Below are positions 33,570-47,237 of a stretch of 52,302 nt of DNA, in pieces (position 1 is the stretch's first letter; each line of letters begins with the position of its first letter). The position numbers and the translations under genes were made by a program. Below the pieces are notes generated by a model, which was not told the origin of the DNA, ran no database searches, and saw only the letters and a list, made by a program, of their open reading frames with translations. The stretch lies in assembly GCA_001632425.1 (NCBI GenBank), contig KV425646.1:1-52302 (forward strand), written 5' to 3'. Source of the stretch: Neolentinus lepideus HHB14362 ss-1. Lineage: Eukaryota > Basidiomycota > Agaricomycetes > Gloeophyllales > Gloeophyllaceae.

Positions 33570-34689
33570 CTAACCCTGGGGCACTGACAATACGTTGTCT
33601 GCGAGAAACTGTACGGTTCTCGCGAGCATCTCCTTGGTCCATTCATGCCCCGCACCCTCCTGCAAGAACACCTCCTTCTTCCCCTGCCCAACCTCCAGTT
33701 TCTCAACAAATCCCTGAGACGCAGTCCACGGCACCAACTTATCCTCCTTCCCAGACACGACGAGAATCTTCTTGTTGAGGTAGGGGTTCTCGGCGGGGGA
33801 AGAAGATGTGTAAGCAGTGAAGACAGGGTCTTGCGAGTATATGAGCTGGAGGAGTGTGTCGGGGACATGGGGAGGCTCGAAGGGTGTATTGGTGATAATG
33901 GCCCGGTCGCACATCAGAGCGAGGTAGTCCGGGCAGCCGATAACAGGTATACCAGTTGATATCCTCTTGTCTATTACACAATCAGACAGCGATGTGCGTC
34001 CATAGCTAAATGCTCACCGTTCTTCAATGCAATCCACGTCGCATGCCCACCGAGGCTGATACCAGCGACGGTCCACTCTTTAACCGTCCGTTCCCCGTGA
34101 GGAAAGAGGTAGGCGGGAAGGAAGTCGATCAGGAAGGACACGTCTTTCGCCGTGCCCGCTACATCCACCCGTTCATCAGTACTAATCTCACCTCACTTGC
34201 TAGTGCGGGTTCACTGTAGACGTACTCTGCATACTGTACATATCAATCCTGTAATTCCATAGAGTTGATTAGAGGTGTTGAATATTGACAGAAAGTGGAC
34301 ATACGCATGCCGAGCATTGTGCTTGTCCGCAATCTTGTGGTTCCACGCTTCGTTCGCCTTCGGGTCGACCAGCCTCGTCCCGTGGTTACGTTGATCCTAA
34401 GTTGCAAGCACCCCCCGTCAAATCTTCGCATCCCATCTCGAAACGGGCAGGCACTCACAAAGGTGACGATTATGAGAGGGCGCAAGCTTGCATTTGCCTC
34501 CCGCCTCGCGCCAATACCCTCGAAGATGCCCTGCACAGCAGGCTCAAGGTGTGCGGCAGACTGTGTTCTGCCGTGCAGGAAGAAGAGGACGACAGGATCG
34601 GCGTCCGAAGAGCGAACGAGAGGCTCTTCGTATACATTCACTACCAACCCGCCGATAGTGTATACCAATTTCAGAATCGTCGAGGACAT
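33570..34689 (-). CDS. Alpha/beta hydrolase
   Basis: Five exons: 34689-34459, 34396-34305, 34248-34226, 34158-34018 and 33970-33570; 295 residues. Strand and oxyanion region VVLFFLHGR, then DQRNHGTR. The nucleophile elbow GISLGGH contains the Ser, SGKEDKLVPW gives the acid Asp, and EGAGHEW gives the His, so a full catalytic triad is present. There is no signal peptide. The substrate cannot be inferred; the fold resembles serine esterases or peptidases of the dienelactone-hydrolase/prolyl-oligopeptidase type. Exon 3 is a 23-bp microexon (IDMYSMQ) supported by phase on both sides. Confidence 0.87.
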
Positions 34690-35265
34690 CGCGTGAAAGA
34701 TTTTGCATTCGCAGACTGTCGAACTTGCAGGACTTGGAGGCTACTTACATATAAGAGGGAAGATTTAGAACCGAGATTGGTAAGAATATTATAGATATGA
34801 CTCCAATTGGCGAGTGTTGTGTAGTGTTGCCCCGGATGTTCCTCCTAAGATCGACGTTCAGTCTCGGCTCAGGTCATATCCTAATAGTAGAACCAAGTAC
34901 CATCTCGGTCCTCTGCTAAGGCGAGCTGACTTAGCCGGAATCCCTAGATAGAAAGTAGTTACCATAGATAGGTCCATCTTTATCTCTGTTAACACGGCAC
35001 TTCAGCCACACTTCCCTCTCGTGTTCGAACAAGTGGGTATCAGGAGAACGCTGGAACTACAAGACATACACACGCCTTCATATAATATAAATCATACGCC
35101 ACAAAAAAAGGAGCGACCCTGCCACGCCTGGTAGATCCCTCTATGAACATTACAACATCGGCAAGAGAGGCGCACCCACAGGCAGCGCACACCCTCTGCG
35201 AAGCGTAAGAGTACGATAGTTACGCAAGAACAAATCTAAGCATGAACCATAGGCAGTCCCAACTC
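34690..35265. other. Intergenic, nothing recognised
   Basis: 576 bp between the hydrolase start and the DBP2 stop, both on minus. It should include the hydrolase promoter and the DBP2 3' UTR. No hairpin, repeat or small frame stands out. Confidence 0.35.
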
Positions 35266-37989
<2,724 letters not shown>

Positions 37990-38420
37990 GTCTATACAAT
38001 AAATGGAGGAGAGAGTAAAGGACAAAGATCGTGTATGCAGCGCCTATTTTCTTGGCGGACCTGACAAAGCGACTGTAACATATGCAAATAAGGCACGCAA
38101 TTCCCGCCACTTGACGATGCCACACACGAATTCCATTTCTTCAGCGACGCGTGTCTCTGGCTCAAGATAATGTATCACCGACGATATCACACCGATCCAA
38201 ATAACTGGTTCCACATATAGACAGGTCTAGCCTACGACAGCCAGAGCAGAGGGTATACATAATATTCAAGAAGACAATACGATAGTTGATAATTGGCCCA
38301 TAGAGTAGATTTCATGGTATCTCTTCACAATCTATCGTTCAGCGTTAGCTACAAGATACTTCGAGCTGAGATCCAAAGAGCCCTTACGTTCTATTGCACG
38401 AGTGATGCAAAGACCCATAT
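37990..38420. promoter_or_regulatory. Upstream region of DBP2
   Basis: 431 bp between the DBP2 start and the Ras-like stop. Read on minus, a pyrimidine-rich leader (CTTTACTCTCTCCTCC) directly precedes the ATG. It must carry the DBP2 promoter and the 3' UTR of the GTPase gene. Confidence 0.4.
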
Positions 38421-39473
38421 TCACATAATTGGGCAGCGATTCGAGGCGCGCTTCCGCTTCTTCCTCTGCGGATCGGCTGGATAGCGGTCTCTCATCTGCC
38501 GCACAAGGTCTTCGAAGACCTCATTTACATGCCAGTTCCGTTTTGCAGATGTCTCGTAGAAGGGGAGGGCCCAGCGAGTAGCGAGATCCTGGATCGTATT
38601 TCGCTGGACTTCTCTCTCATTTACAAGATCCATCTTCGTGCCCACAACGACTATGGGTACATCCTAAAGTGGAGGCAGGTGTCACTTGATTGTGCGAGGG
38701 AAAAGCAAAGGCAAGTACGCACGGTATTACCGCCTTTTACTCGATAAATCTGCTGGCGCAAGTTATCTACTTCTCGAAGACTAGCTTCTTGCGTTAGACT
38801 GACATCTGCGGTTTAAATTATGCTGACGAGAGTAGTGATTGGCGCTTGCCTGAAAACCAAGATGAAGCCACGGCCGGACTGTGATTTGCTTTATATAAGC
38901 TTCGTAGGATGCAACGAAAGAGAAGCTAACCTTCATATAAACTTCGTTTAACGCTGTAAACTGCTCCGCACCCGCTGTGTCGAGGACCTCAAGCTATGTC
39001 ACAGCCATCGTCAGTCCATTATGCTCGGACTTCGGGGTAGGAGGACTATCAGGAGAGCTGGGTATGACTAGTGTTGGTTCCCATCAGATGCTGTGTCCAG
39101 GAAGACCAATATACACACCAATTCATATTCGTAGATCCATTGCAGAGGCTTAGATTCGGCATAGCACCCCACGCGAAAGGGACCAGACAGTCGTATGATC
39201 TCTGCTCACCGAGTACAGCTGACCATCAACTTCAATATTGCGTCGATACTCCTCTAACGGAGCAACCTCAGATCCCATTACGTTGAGCATGAGGAAGCGC
39301 CTACTCACCCTCTATAGTGGGGTCGTAGTTCTCCACGAAGACGTCCCTGACGAATCTAACTGTAAGAGCAGATTTGCCGACCCCTCCGGCTGGGGTGCTC
39401 TCAGCACGACTTCTGCCATATTGCATATTGAATGGCACGTACCCCCAAGCACTACAGCATTGAATTCTCGCAT
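38421..39473 (-). CDS. Ras-family small GTPase, Rap/Rsr1 type
   Basis: Seven exons: 39473-39443, 39389-39309, 39253-39210, 38993-38931, 38878-38850, 38798-38723 and 38663-38421; 188 residues. P-loop GAGGVGKS, effector loop YDPTIE, switch II DTAGAEQ, G4 motif GTKMD, G5 ETSAK, and C-terminal CAAX box CPIM for farnesylation after a poly-basic stretch ([10 protein letters not shown]). The DTAGxEQ-F-T-A pattern and length point to Rap/Rsr1 (Bud1) rather than Ras proper; the family sets polarity. Two oddities: Thr replaces the usual Asn of NKxD, and intron 6 (38799-38849) has a GC donor (GCAAGC). It is divergent from the cyclophilin gene, 255 bp away. Confidence 0.92.
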
Positions 39474-39728
39474 AGCGTGTGGACTGCTATCCCTGAGTAC
39501 TGCTGCCTATCGCCAGAATGTGACAGCTTCGATCTCGAACGGCGCTGCTTCGAATCCAGGCTGTTACGTTGCCAGGGTCGATACACAGCGATGAGCGTTG
39601 TTGGCAGCGAGGAAAGCGTGTGCTAGGCGTGTAAGGAGAGGTGATACTGGGTGGCGCCGTATCAACATTTCCTGGGAAGACCACACTTCTTGTTCTCGTC
39701 CTTTCATTAAGACGCGCCGACGACGGTC
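39474..39728. promoter_or_regulatory. Bidirectional promoter Ras-like GTPase/cyclophilin
   Basis: 255 bp lie between the opposed start codons and must serve both genes. I see no TATA box and no repeated motif. Confidence 0.45.
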
Positions 39729-41113
39729 ATGCCCCTGCCCAGGGTGTTTATGGACTTTGCACTCGACAGTGAATCTATAGGACGGTATGACATTATGGCT
39801 CTACGCTCACTGATGACAATATGACCGATTTAATTAACAAGGATTATTATTGAACTCTTTGCCGACACTGCTCCCAAGACATGCGAGAAGTAAGCGTATC
39901 TGACCTTTGGCTATGGTTTGCACAATTCAACAATCATCAGTTTTCGTGCTCTATGCACAGGGGAGAAAGGTTTGTCTCCCATCTCGGAGCGACCGCTGTA
40001 TTACAAGAACAGTATCATCCACCGTTCCATAAGGGACTTCATGATTCAGGGCGGAGGTACGCAAGGAGTCGCGTATCTATACGACCATTCACCGAGTCGT
40101 GCTCACCGTGACTTGCCTCTCTTAGACTTCACGAAACGTAATGGCACGGGTGGTGAGAGCATCTACGGGCGTCCGTTCGAAGACGAAGACCTGTCACGTC
40201 CCGTGGATTCTGAAGGGTACGTAGTCTCCTGTCTTGAAGTAGCCCTAGCGAACTGCTTACCAGCCATGTACAGGTTAGTATGCATGGCCAATAAAGGCCC
40301 AAATACCAACGGTTCCCAGTTCTTCATCACCCTACGCGACTGCCCACATCTAAATGGTCGGTTTATCCTCTTCTTGCTGTCTGCAATGATCCTGATCCTT
40401 GGTATTTGTTCCAGGTAAGCATGTGATATTCGGTAGAGTCATCCGAGGCTACGAAGAAGTCGTGAAGAAGATAGCTGAAGTTCCCGTGGACGAGAAGGAC
40501 CGCCCACGCGTACCAGTAGTTATCTCCAACTGTGGGGAGCTGCAATTCAAGGCCAAGGTGCAACCTGCGGGTGAAAAAGGTAAGATTGAGATTAGAGATG
40601 CGCAATGCTATATTGACCATTGCTACCACAGAGTCAGCCAAGTCTCGAACGTTCCGAGACGGAAGTCAGAGGCTAAGTACGCCCGGCTCAGACAGCGGTG
40701 ATGAGCGCTATAAGAAGCACAAACGGCAGAAACGTGCGCGCGAAGAGGATCGCGAAGAGCGCAAGAAACACAAACGCAAGTACAAGGAGCACCGCGAACG
40801 AAGTCAGAGCCGAGCTCCAGTCGTGATATCAAAACTCAACGAGGTCGAGAAAGATCATCGCGAGGTGGAGGAGACCGCAGAGGAGTACGATGCCCGGCTG
40901 GAACGCGAGGAGATGGAGCGTCTAGCGGAGCGGCGAAAAAGAGAGCTTGAGGCCATCAAAAGCAGATATGCTAATTCCCCACGGGAAAGCGCGACGGGCA
41001 TACGATTCAAAGGTGCAGTAGACCATTTCCACAGAGGGTCCCTTTTCTAAATAAGAATATTAGGTCGAGGGCTAATGAAGTATGTCGATCCTGAAGTGAG
41101 ACAGAGCAGATGA
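39729..41113 (+). CDS. Cyclophilin-type peptidyl-prolyl isomerase with basic tail
   Basis: Eight exons: 39729-39784, 39842-39889, 39941-40056, 40126-40216, 40274-40356, 40415-40579, 40632-41012 and 41064-41113; 329 residues. The cyclophilin domain covers residues 1-180: [58 protein letters not shown] (catalytic Arg in the HRSIR-block and Gln in MIQGG), [23 protein letters not shown]. The Trp that contacts cyclosporin in cyclophilin A is His here, as in several large cyclophilins. After it comes a Lys/Arg/Glu-rich tail ([20 protein letters not shown]...) and a closing [13 protein letters not shown] motif, the pattern of nuclear, splicing-associated cyclophilins (PPIG-like). That location is an inference. 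Confidence 0.93.
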
Positions 41114-41299
41114 AGGTGTAACGACAGTCTAGGTACTACCCCATCCGATTCTTACTGATCGCCTCCTGTTCATAGTGCATAGTACTTCATACCCTGGGTT
41201 ACATATGAAATAATGCTAAGAGACGGGTCCACAATAAAATACCAAGCGCAATCAACGTCTGAGAGGTGGTGACACTCTCGTACTCTCCTTCTCCTCATC

Positions 41300-43224
41300 T
41301 TAAATTGCAACTTCAGCAACCTGAGATGTTATCTCTCCCACTCTATCCTCACTAGCCTCCTCTTCCTTCTGCTCGTTCTCTTCCGCCGAAGTTAGCTCCT
41401 TCCTCCCGCCTGCTGCAGAAGCGAAGCTAACAGCAGGACGCACGGTCGCCGACTGTGCAGGGGACGCCCGCGGAGAGCTGGGGGTAAGAGGAGCAGAGCT
41501 TGGGGGAGGCGAGCGGGTGAGAATGGAGGGGTTGCGATCGGTACCTGTTCGAGAGGAGGTGCGCGACATGGGATGAGATACACGCTCCCTTGCGGCCTCG
41601 CGCTCACGTTCTATCTTTTGGGTGACTTCTTGCTCTCGGGCGGTGACGTCGACTGGCCTAAAAAGTGGGCTCAATTTAACTGTGGCAAGAGTAGCAAATA
41701 AACGAACTTGGCAGCGCCGAATGGATTCGAACGACTAGAAGCACCTCCAACAGTGCTTGATGCCATCTTAGGGGAGGCCAACGGCGAAGGGCTTGCAGAG
41801 CCACTAGTGGAACGTGGTAGAAGCTCCAATTTTCGACGACCCATCTGTGGCGTGGGTGGTGTCGAGCCGGTTGCTGCAACGAACCGTAAGTAAGACAGAC
41901 GATGTAGATTACGAGTATGAAAACATACGGGATGAACTGTTCCTCGCAACCGGACGGGGCCGCGCTGCGCTCCTCCAGTCACCCTCGTCAGCAGTCGTTG
42001 ATGGTGGCGGCTCTCTCGCCCGCTCAAACTCGCTCCGTCCTCTTACACTGCCGAACTTGCTCGCAGAGGCCTCATCCACACTCGGCTTGAATTTGCTCCC
42101 AATCGCCCACGGCTCATCCGACTCCGGCGGCGGCACATGGACGTCACCTGCAAAGAATCCAGAGCTCCTTTTTCTGAACGAGGGCGTTTCAGACTCAGGG
42201 ACGGGCATTCTCGTCGGGCGGTTGGAGCGCCAGTCGCTGACGGTGTCATACTGCGATGTTGGCCGCTCACGATCAGATGGGGGTCCATCGAAGCGGCGGC
42301 GGGAAGAGTCACGGGAGCCAGGAATGTCCGGGAGGGGTCCTTCGCGGCGCCAGGGATTGGCGAACTTCGAATCGTCTTCTGATGAGCCGAAACCGCCACG
42401 TTCCTTGGCTAAGAGACAATCAGATGCACTTGCAGGGAACAACGAAGATGTTCTTACGTGGTTCAGCCACACTGACACGGATTGTACGACCAGCGAAGCT
42501 CTTGACCATTTGTAAGAAAAACACCCATGGGTACAGTCGGGTAAAGCACATACCGATCCAGTCTTATCCAAAGCCTCCTTCAAGGTATCTAAGTCCGCGA
42601 ACTCGACATACCCAAAGCCCTTGGGTTTTTCTTCGCGATCCTTGATAATTTTTGCAGATTTAACCTGACGGTACAGTCAATTAGCTGATCATAATCTGGC
42701 CAGGGAGCATACCTTGGACCCGCCAAAAAAATCACCTAGCTCAGTCTCAGTGAGATCAAAGGCAAGGTTGCCAATGAAAGCGGTGTATGGGGGTTGAGTT
42801 GGGAGTGGTAGATCTTCTCTAGGTGGACGATCGGCTGCAACAGATCAGTAAAACATTAGCCGAAGTGGTTGATGAACGTGACTGACATCTGGACGAGGCG
42901 TAATCATCTCTTCTGCCGAAACCTCTGTCATTTGCCCGCGACCGATCATCGTCCTGTCGGGCGGAAGCTGGATGATCGTCAGTGGTGAATTGGGAGCGAT
43001 AGGGATGTGATACTCACGAGCGGTGGGTAAGGAGTCCATCTCATCTGCCCAAGAACCCAAGGCTAGTACGATCCAAGTTAATTTCACAGTTAATGACATC
43101 GCACAAAGTGCACTCGCCGCTGTCCCCAAGGAACTCGTTTAAAGACATTTTCTGCCCCTTTTTTGGCGCTATATTCAACTGTCATTACCGCGTGTGCTTG
43201 AGGATGGCAAGCAGACGCACCCAT
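41300..43224 (-). CDS. TIF3: Translation initiation factor eIF4B
   Basis: Ten exons: 43224-43221, 43168-43118, 43062-43018, 42967-42887, 42834-42713, 42664-42554, 42500-42458, 42408-41929, 41873-41708 and 41657-41300; 486 residues. The N-terminus MAPKKGQKMSLNEFLGDS..GSWADEMDSLPTA is typical. One RRM follows (YTAFIGNLAFDLTETELGDF = RNP2 region, KPKGFGYVEFADL = RNP1). Then come Arg/Asp/Ser/Gly-rich segments (FANPWRREGPLPD, SDWRSNRP, GDWRSAARPRP) and a C-terminal coiled, acidic tail. eIF4B stimulates eIF4A unwinding of mRNA leaders. Exon 1 is only ATG plus one base; intron 2 (43063-43117) appears to use a GC donor. An alternative start is the Met at 43148 in exon 2. Confidence 0.92.
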
Positions 43225-43399
43225 TTTGCTTTGTTTTGCGAGAGAATACTACCTGGAGGTCAGAGACGCTTGGAATCAGAGTCGACTTGTGAAAGCTTTC
43301 CCAATCCTTTCCGAGAGACGGGCTCTGTTTGCCTTTATTTATGAGCCGTGGCTCATCTTGCCCCATCTGCGAAATGCCAAAGGAGGATACTCATCCACC
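43225..43399. promoter_or_regulatory. Bidirectional promoter eIF4B/ARPC2
   Basis: 175 bp separate the opposed start codons of eIF4B and ARPC2. On minus, CT-rich and AAAACAAAGCAAAATG sequence leads into the eIF4B start. No TATA box is visible. Confidence 0.45.
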
Positions 43400-44575
43400 A
43401 TGATCTTGTTAGAGGTCCGTCGCGTTCTGTTGCTGAAGTTATTCCTTGACTAATTGACGCAGTCTCACAACGTTATTATTCAAACCGCTCTCAGTGAGAA
43501 GCTCGCCAGGTCAGTGACGGCTACGCATCTGCGTCGCATACCGACACAATCATTGCATTCAGACCTTCCTCTCTCGACGTCCAGTTCGTCGATTATGACG
43601 GCGTCCGATTCCGCCTGTCCACCCCCGAGCGCAAGACTGCCGTTTTGCTTTCGATGAATATTCGGTGCTGGGGCGACCTTGTCAAGTACGGCGCGCTCGA
43701 AATTCTGAAACGTGAATACGGTGCTCTACTGAAGGATGTGCCCGAGCCGGAATATAATGTGAGCCTTGAGATCGATTTGGAGCAGGCTCCACCCGAGGGC
43801 GGTGCGTGTACATCCCGTTTCTGTCGGTGTAATATTTCTTGACTGCGTGTAGAGGCTCGTGAGGCATTCATCAAGTCCGTGTCCTTGCTTAAACGTAACG
43901 CGTTGGCTGCACCATTCGAGCTTGCTTTCCGGACTCAGAAGGAACTGGAGGCCTCAGGTAGCGGCCAGGGTGAGCTGATGCAGGTCCATTACCGCGACGA
44001 GGAGGCCATCTACGTGCAAGCGTCCGCCGATCGCGTGACTGTAATCTTCTCGACTGTGTTCCGGGAAGAGACAGATCATGTTTTAGGGAAAGTTTTCCTG
44101 CAGGTATGCCTACCTATTCCATACATGTTGTCGTTAACAAGAGGCTGCAGGAATTCGTCGACGCGAGACGACTCCCCACCATCCAGAACGCTCCTCAGGT
44201 CCTCTACTCCAGTCGAGACCCTCCTCTCGAAATCCGGCGTGTTCCTGGTCTGCGCGACACCGAGGACATCGGCTACGTCACATTCGTCTTGTTCCCCCGT
44301 CACTTTGCCAACGCTACCGTCGCAGAGGGGACAATCTCGCACATCCAACTCTTCCGCGACTACCTTCACTATCACATCAAGTGCTCGAAAGCGTACATGC
44401 ACTCACGGATGCGGCACCGGGTGTCGGAGTTCCAGAAGGTACTTAATCGTGCGAAGGCGGAGGTTGCAACGGCGGAGAGGAAGACAGTCAGGTGTGTTCA
44501 CAGTATATTCATGTCTTTGGAATATTACACTTAATGCTCGGAATCATCAGTGGCCGTACTCTAGTATCACGATAG
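43400..44575 (+). CDS. ARPC2: Arp2/3 complex subunit 2 (p34-Arc)
   Basis: Six exons: 43400-43414, 43463-43509, 43563-43801, 43853-44103, 44151-44491 and 44551-44575; 305 residues. [15 protein letters not shown] at the start matches the family's MILLE..N opening. [51 protein letters not shown], and the long C-terminal helix ([38 protein letters not shown]) follow. ARPC2 and ARPC4 form the core that clamps the mother filament in branched actin nucleation, used in endocytosis. Exon 1 codes only five residues and exon 6 only eight. Divergent from eIF4B. Confidence 0.96.
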
Positions 44576-45257
44576 CTGTCTTGTGTGGTTTCATAAAGAA
44601 TGTCATCTTCACCATATCTCGCTCCTGTCAGAATTATTCAATGATACTCATGCCTAAGTAGACTGTTCTGAGGTGTACCGCCAGAAATCTTTTAGCAGAC
44701 TTGCAGATTTGCTGTGATTGAGCATGGTTCTATAATGGGACCTACAGGATATAAGTATTGGACCATCAAGTTCATCAGGAAAAGCCTTCTTCACTTATTA
44801 GCACTAATTAGTTCTAAGATGAACTAACACAGATAATGCTCATTATTGGACTGAATTACTAAATGCCCCACCAAATTCTGTCTAATTATACTGGATCTTC
44901 AATAATATATATATATATATATTTACTTCAAGTTAGAATTGAGTCTGACTTGGTTAGTTACATCGGAACTGTGTCATATAGGTCTATCTACAACGGGATA
45001 TTTCCTGGCCAGCACCAAGACTGACTAATACTATATCAAATCATGCAGGGACTGGCCGACCATGTGAGTCTGACTTCTCTAGTTGCACATGGACAGCATC
45101 CATTGTTTCAATTGAGTCACTAACCCTGAACAAATCCTCATACCAGAATGGCTGAGTCTCTCACAGACAGAAAATAATGGCTCGATGCACATGAGTCATT
45201 GGACAGAACATCAGGAAAGCAGCAACCTGTCTTATGGCCGGGACTTGGCTTAATCGG
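44576..45257. other. AT-rich spacer with TA microsatellite
   Basis: No gene supported. A (TA)n run of about 18 bp is present near 44904-44922. The composition drops sharply in GC after the ARPC2 stop, as expected when passing from the gene block into decayed repeat DNA. Confidence 0.45.
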
Positions 45258-46573
45258 TGATACACACAGACACACGACAAAACCCGCGGAAATGAGACCT
45301 AAAGTGTAGACACAACCACAAAGCAAACACCAAAGCCCTTGGTGTCAGATGGCTGCGAGGCCCGGGGTAGCGAAGGGTAATATAGTTCGGAGGGGATGGG
45401 TGAAGGTGAGCCGTATAGGTGGGGCTAAAGGAAGGTTGGTGCCAAGTCGCTACTCGGCGGCAGTCTGTGGAATGAAGGCGACGCTATGCGCTATGTAGTG
45501 CTATATGCACGGCGCTGTATAGGCGCTGTACGATAGTCTTCCTGCTCGGCGCTATGTGGTCTTCGATGCTCTATAGAGGAGCGCTACTGGTAGTCGCTAT
45601 CTCTAACTCGAACGTATATTGACTCTGATTAGTACTACGCTACAGTGCACGGGGCTGTCTTGGAGGAGGGAATGTATAAGGGGTGGCTTACGAACAGCGA
45701 CGCTACGCTGGTGTACTCTGTCGCTATCTCTGGGTGAAGTCGGAGGTACGCAAGAGTACCTAAACGCGAGTCGCAAGACAGACTAAGGAAAGAAAGCTCT
45801 AACGCAAGACTGAGATCTGAAGAGTGTGGTGAAGATAACTTTTTTTACAAAACCGTAGAGTAATGACTTAAATACATAAGAGCGACTACTCTGTGTCCGA
45901 TCCTATCTACCTACTACTGCGAGTTGTGCCTCTGCTCAGCCTCACATCCATGCGACTTGTACTGCCTTGCTCCTAATCCACATGCGCTCTGCGACCAATA
46001 CCCTGCGCGACCAACTCTAGCACACGCACCACTCCGCGGACGGGAGCCAGTCGGGTGCGTCTTGACTTTGCGTTAGGGCGCGCCTCTTCGATGATCCGGG
46101 GGCGGGCTATGCTGCCGATGCTAGCGCAATGCTGCCGAAAGAGGGATAAAGGGCGGGGCCGCTCTGTGGTGCGGCGGTGTTGTGATAGCCGTGGTTGCGC
46201 CATGTGTCGATGCGCACTGCACGCATAAGGAAAGTTGCGCCAATAGAACTTGCGCTGATCCGAGGCGACGGCGGGCTGTACGCCATATGGAAAGGCGCCC
46301 TGAGACACTGCCTCGGTTCGGACCGCAGTAAGAACGCCGGCCGACGCATGCCGAAATGCCGATGACTCGACTGAATGACGTCCAACGTCCGAGCTACCGA
46401 GGAGCCGTCCTAAGTCCACCGAGGAGCCGAGAGCCTTGTCGCTGGTGTGTAGGGTCGCTAGTGCACAGAGTACCGACAGTGCGCTATTGAGTCACTAAGT
46501 CACCATTCCCACGAAGCGCGCGGAATCACCCTAAGTCCCGTTTTCTGGGGTCAGAAGCCAACGGGGCCTATCA
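45258..46573 (-). mobile_element. Solo LTR family 1, copy B, with target duplication
   Basis: 1316 bp with TGATA at the left end and TATCA at the right, flanked on both sides by TCGG (45254-45257 and 46574-46577). Similar over its full length to 49197-50508, and to 1-1405 in pieces. Strand is given as that of the TATTTAAG-type promoter seen in the inverted copy at 771-1405. A 148-codon arginine-rich frame (46419-45973, minus) runs through it and is shared, shortened, with copy A. No internal region is attached. Confidence 0.85.
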
Positions 46574-47237
46574 TCGGTCTTAACGGTTCTTATTGTCATC
46601 TTTTATGTGTCTTTTAGGTACTTAGCACCCACTTTAAGATGAGAATAAGACACATTAAGTGAAGTCCAGCTCTTAAACTCTCTTAAAGCTATAAAAAGCA
46701 TTGTAAGACTGCCGTAAGACAATTGGCCATTTTCCTGATGAATCATGTGACTGTTGATTTTGATATTTGAACTCCGCTACAACTCAGAGTTTTTGTGAGT
46801 GATGACTCTTTCCTTGCTCTTTCCATCTGCATGCCTGCTGCCTATCAGTTTGATTCTCACTCATTACCTCTGTCAGATGGTACCGCAGGTCCTGCTGGCA
46901 CCCATTCTTGCCAGCAAGCTTCCATTTATCTTACACAGTAGTAATGATCCTTTGCATGTAGCCCAGCCATGCCCAATGCAACCACCAACATTGATTAGCT
47001 CATTCAGAGCAAAGTCAGCTGAACAGTCTCTTTATGGGCCATGGCCTTGCAGGCTATCCTGATGACAATAGTTTTGGTGAGTACATGGGATGAAGCAGAG
47101 CAGGAGTCAGTGCATTAATGTAACAGTGTAGTTTGGGATGGTCTGCATTCAACTAGGGAACTGCACAGGTCATGAAACCCATATGGGTTACGGGTTATGG
47201 GTATGGGTTGTGTTTTGCCATGCCCATGACCCAGCAG
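46574..47237. other. Spacer between two LTRs
   Basis: An imperfect inverted repeat (TTCTTATTGTCATCTTTTA near 46588, its counterpart TTTAAGATGAGAATAAGAC near 46640) and a run of degenerate GGGTTA/GGGTAT steps (47180-47215: ATGGGTTACGGGTTATGGGT) are present. The latter resembles the subterminal repeats of some hAT elements, but no matching end was found. No gene seen. Confidence 0.4.

Noticed and set aside
47180..47215. Interstitial telomere repeat
   Set aside because: GGGTTA-like steps are irregular and mixed with GGGTAT and GGGTTG; no true tandem TTAGGG array.
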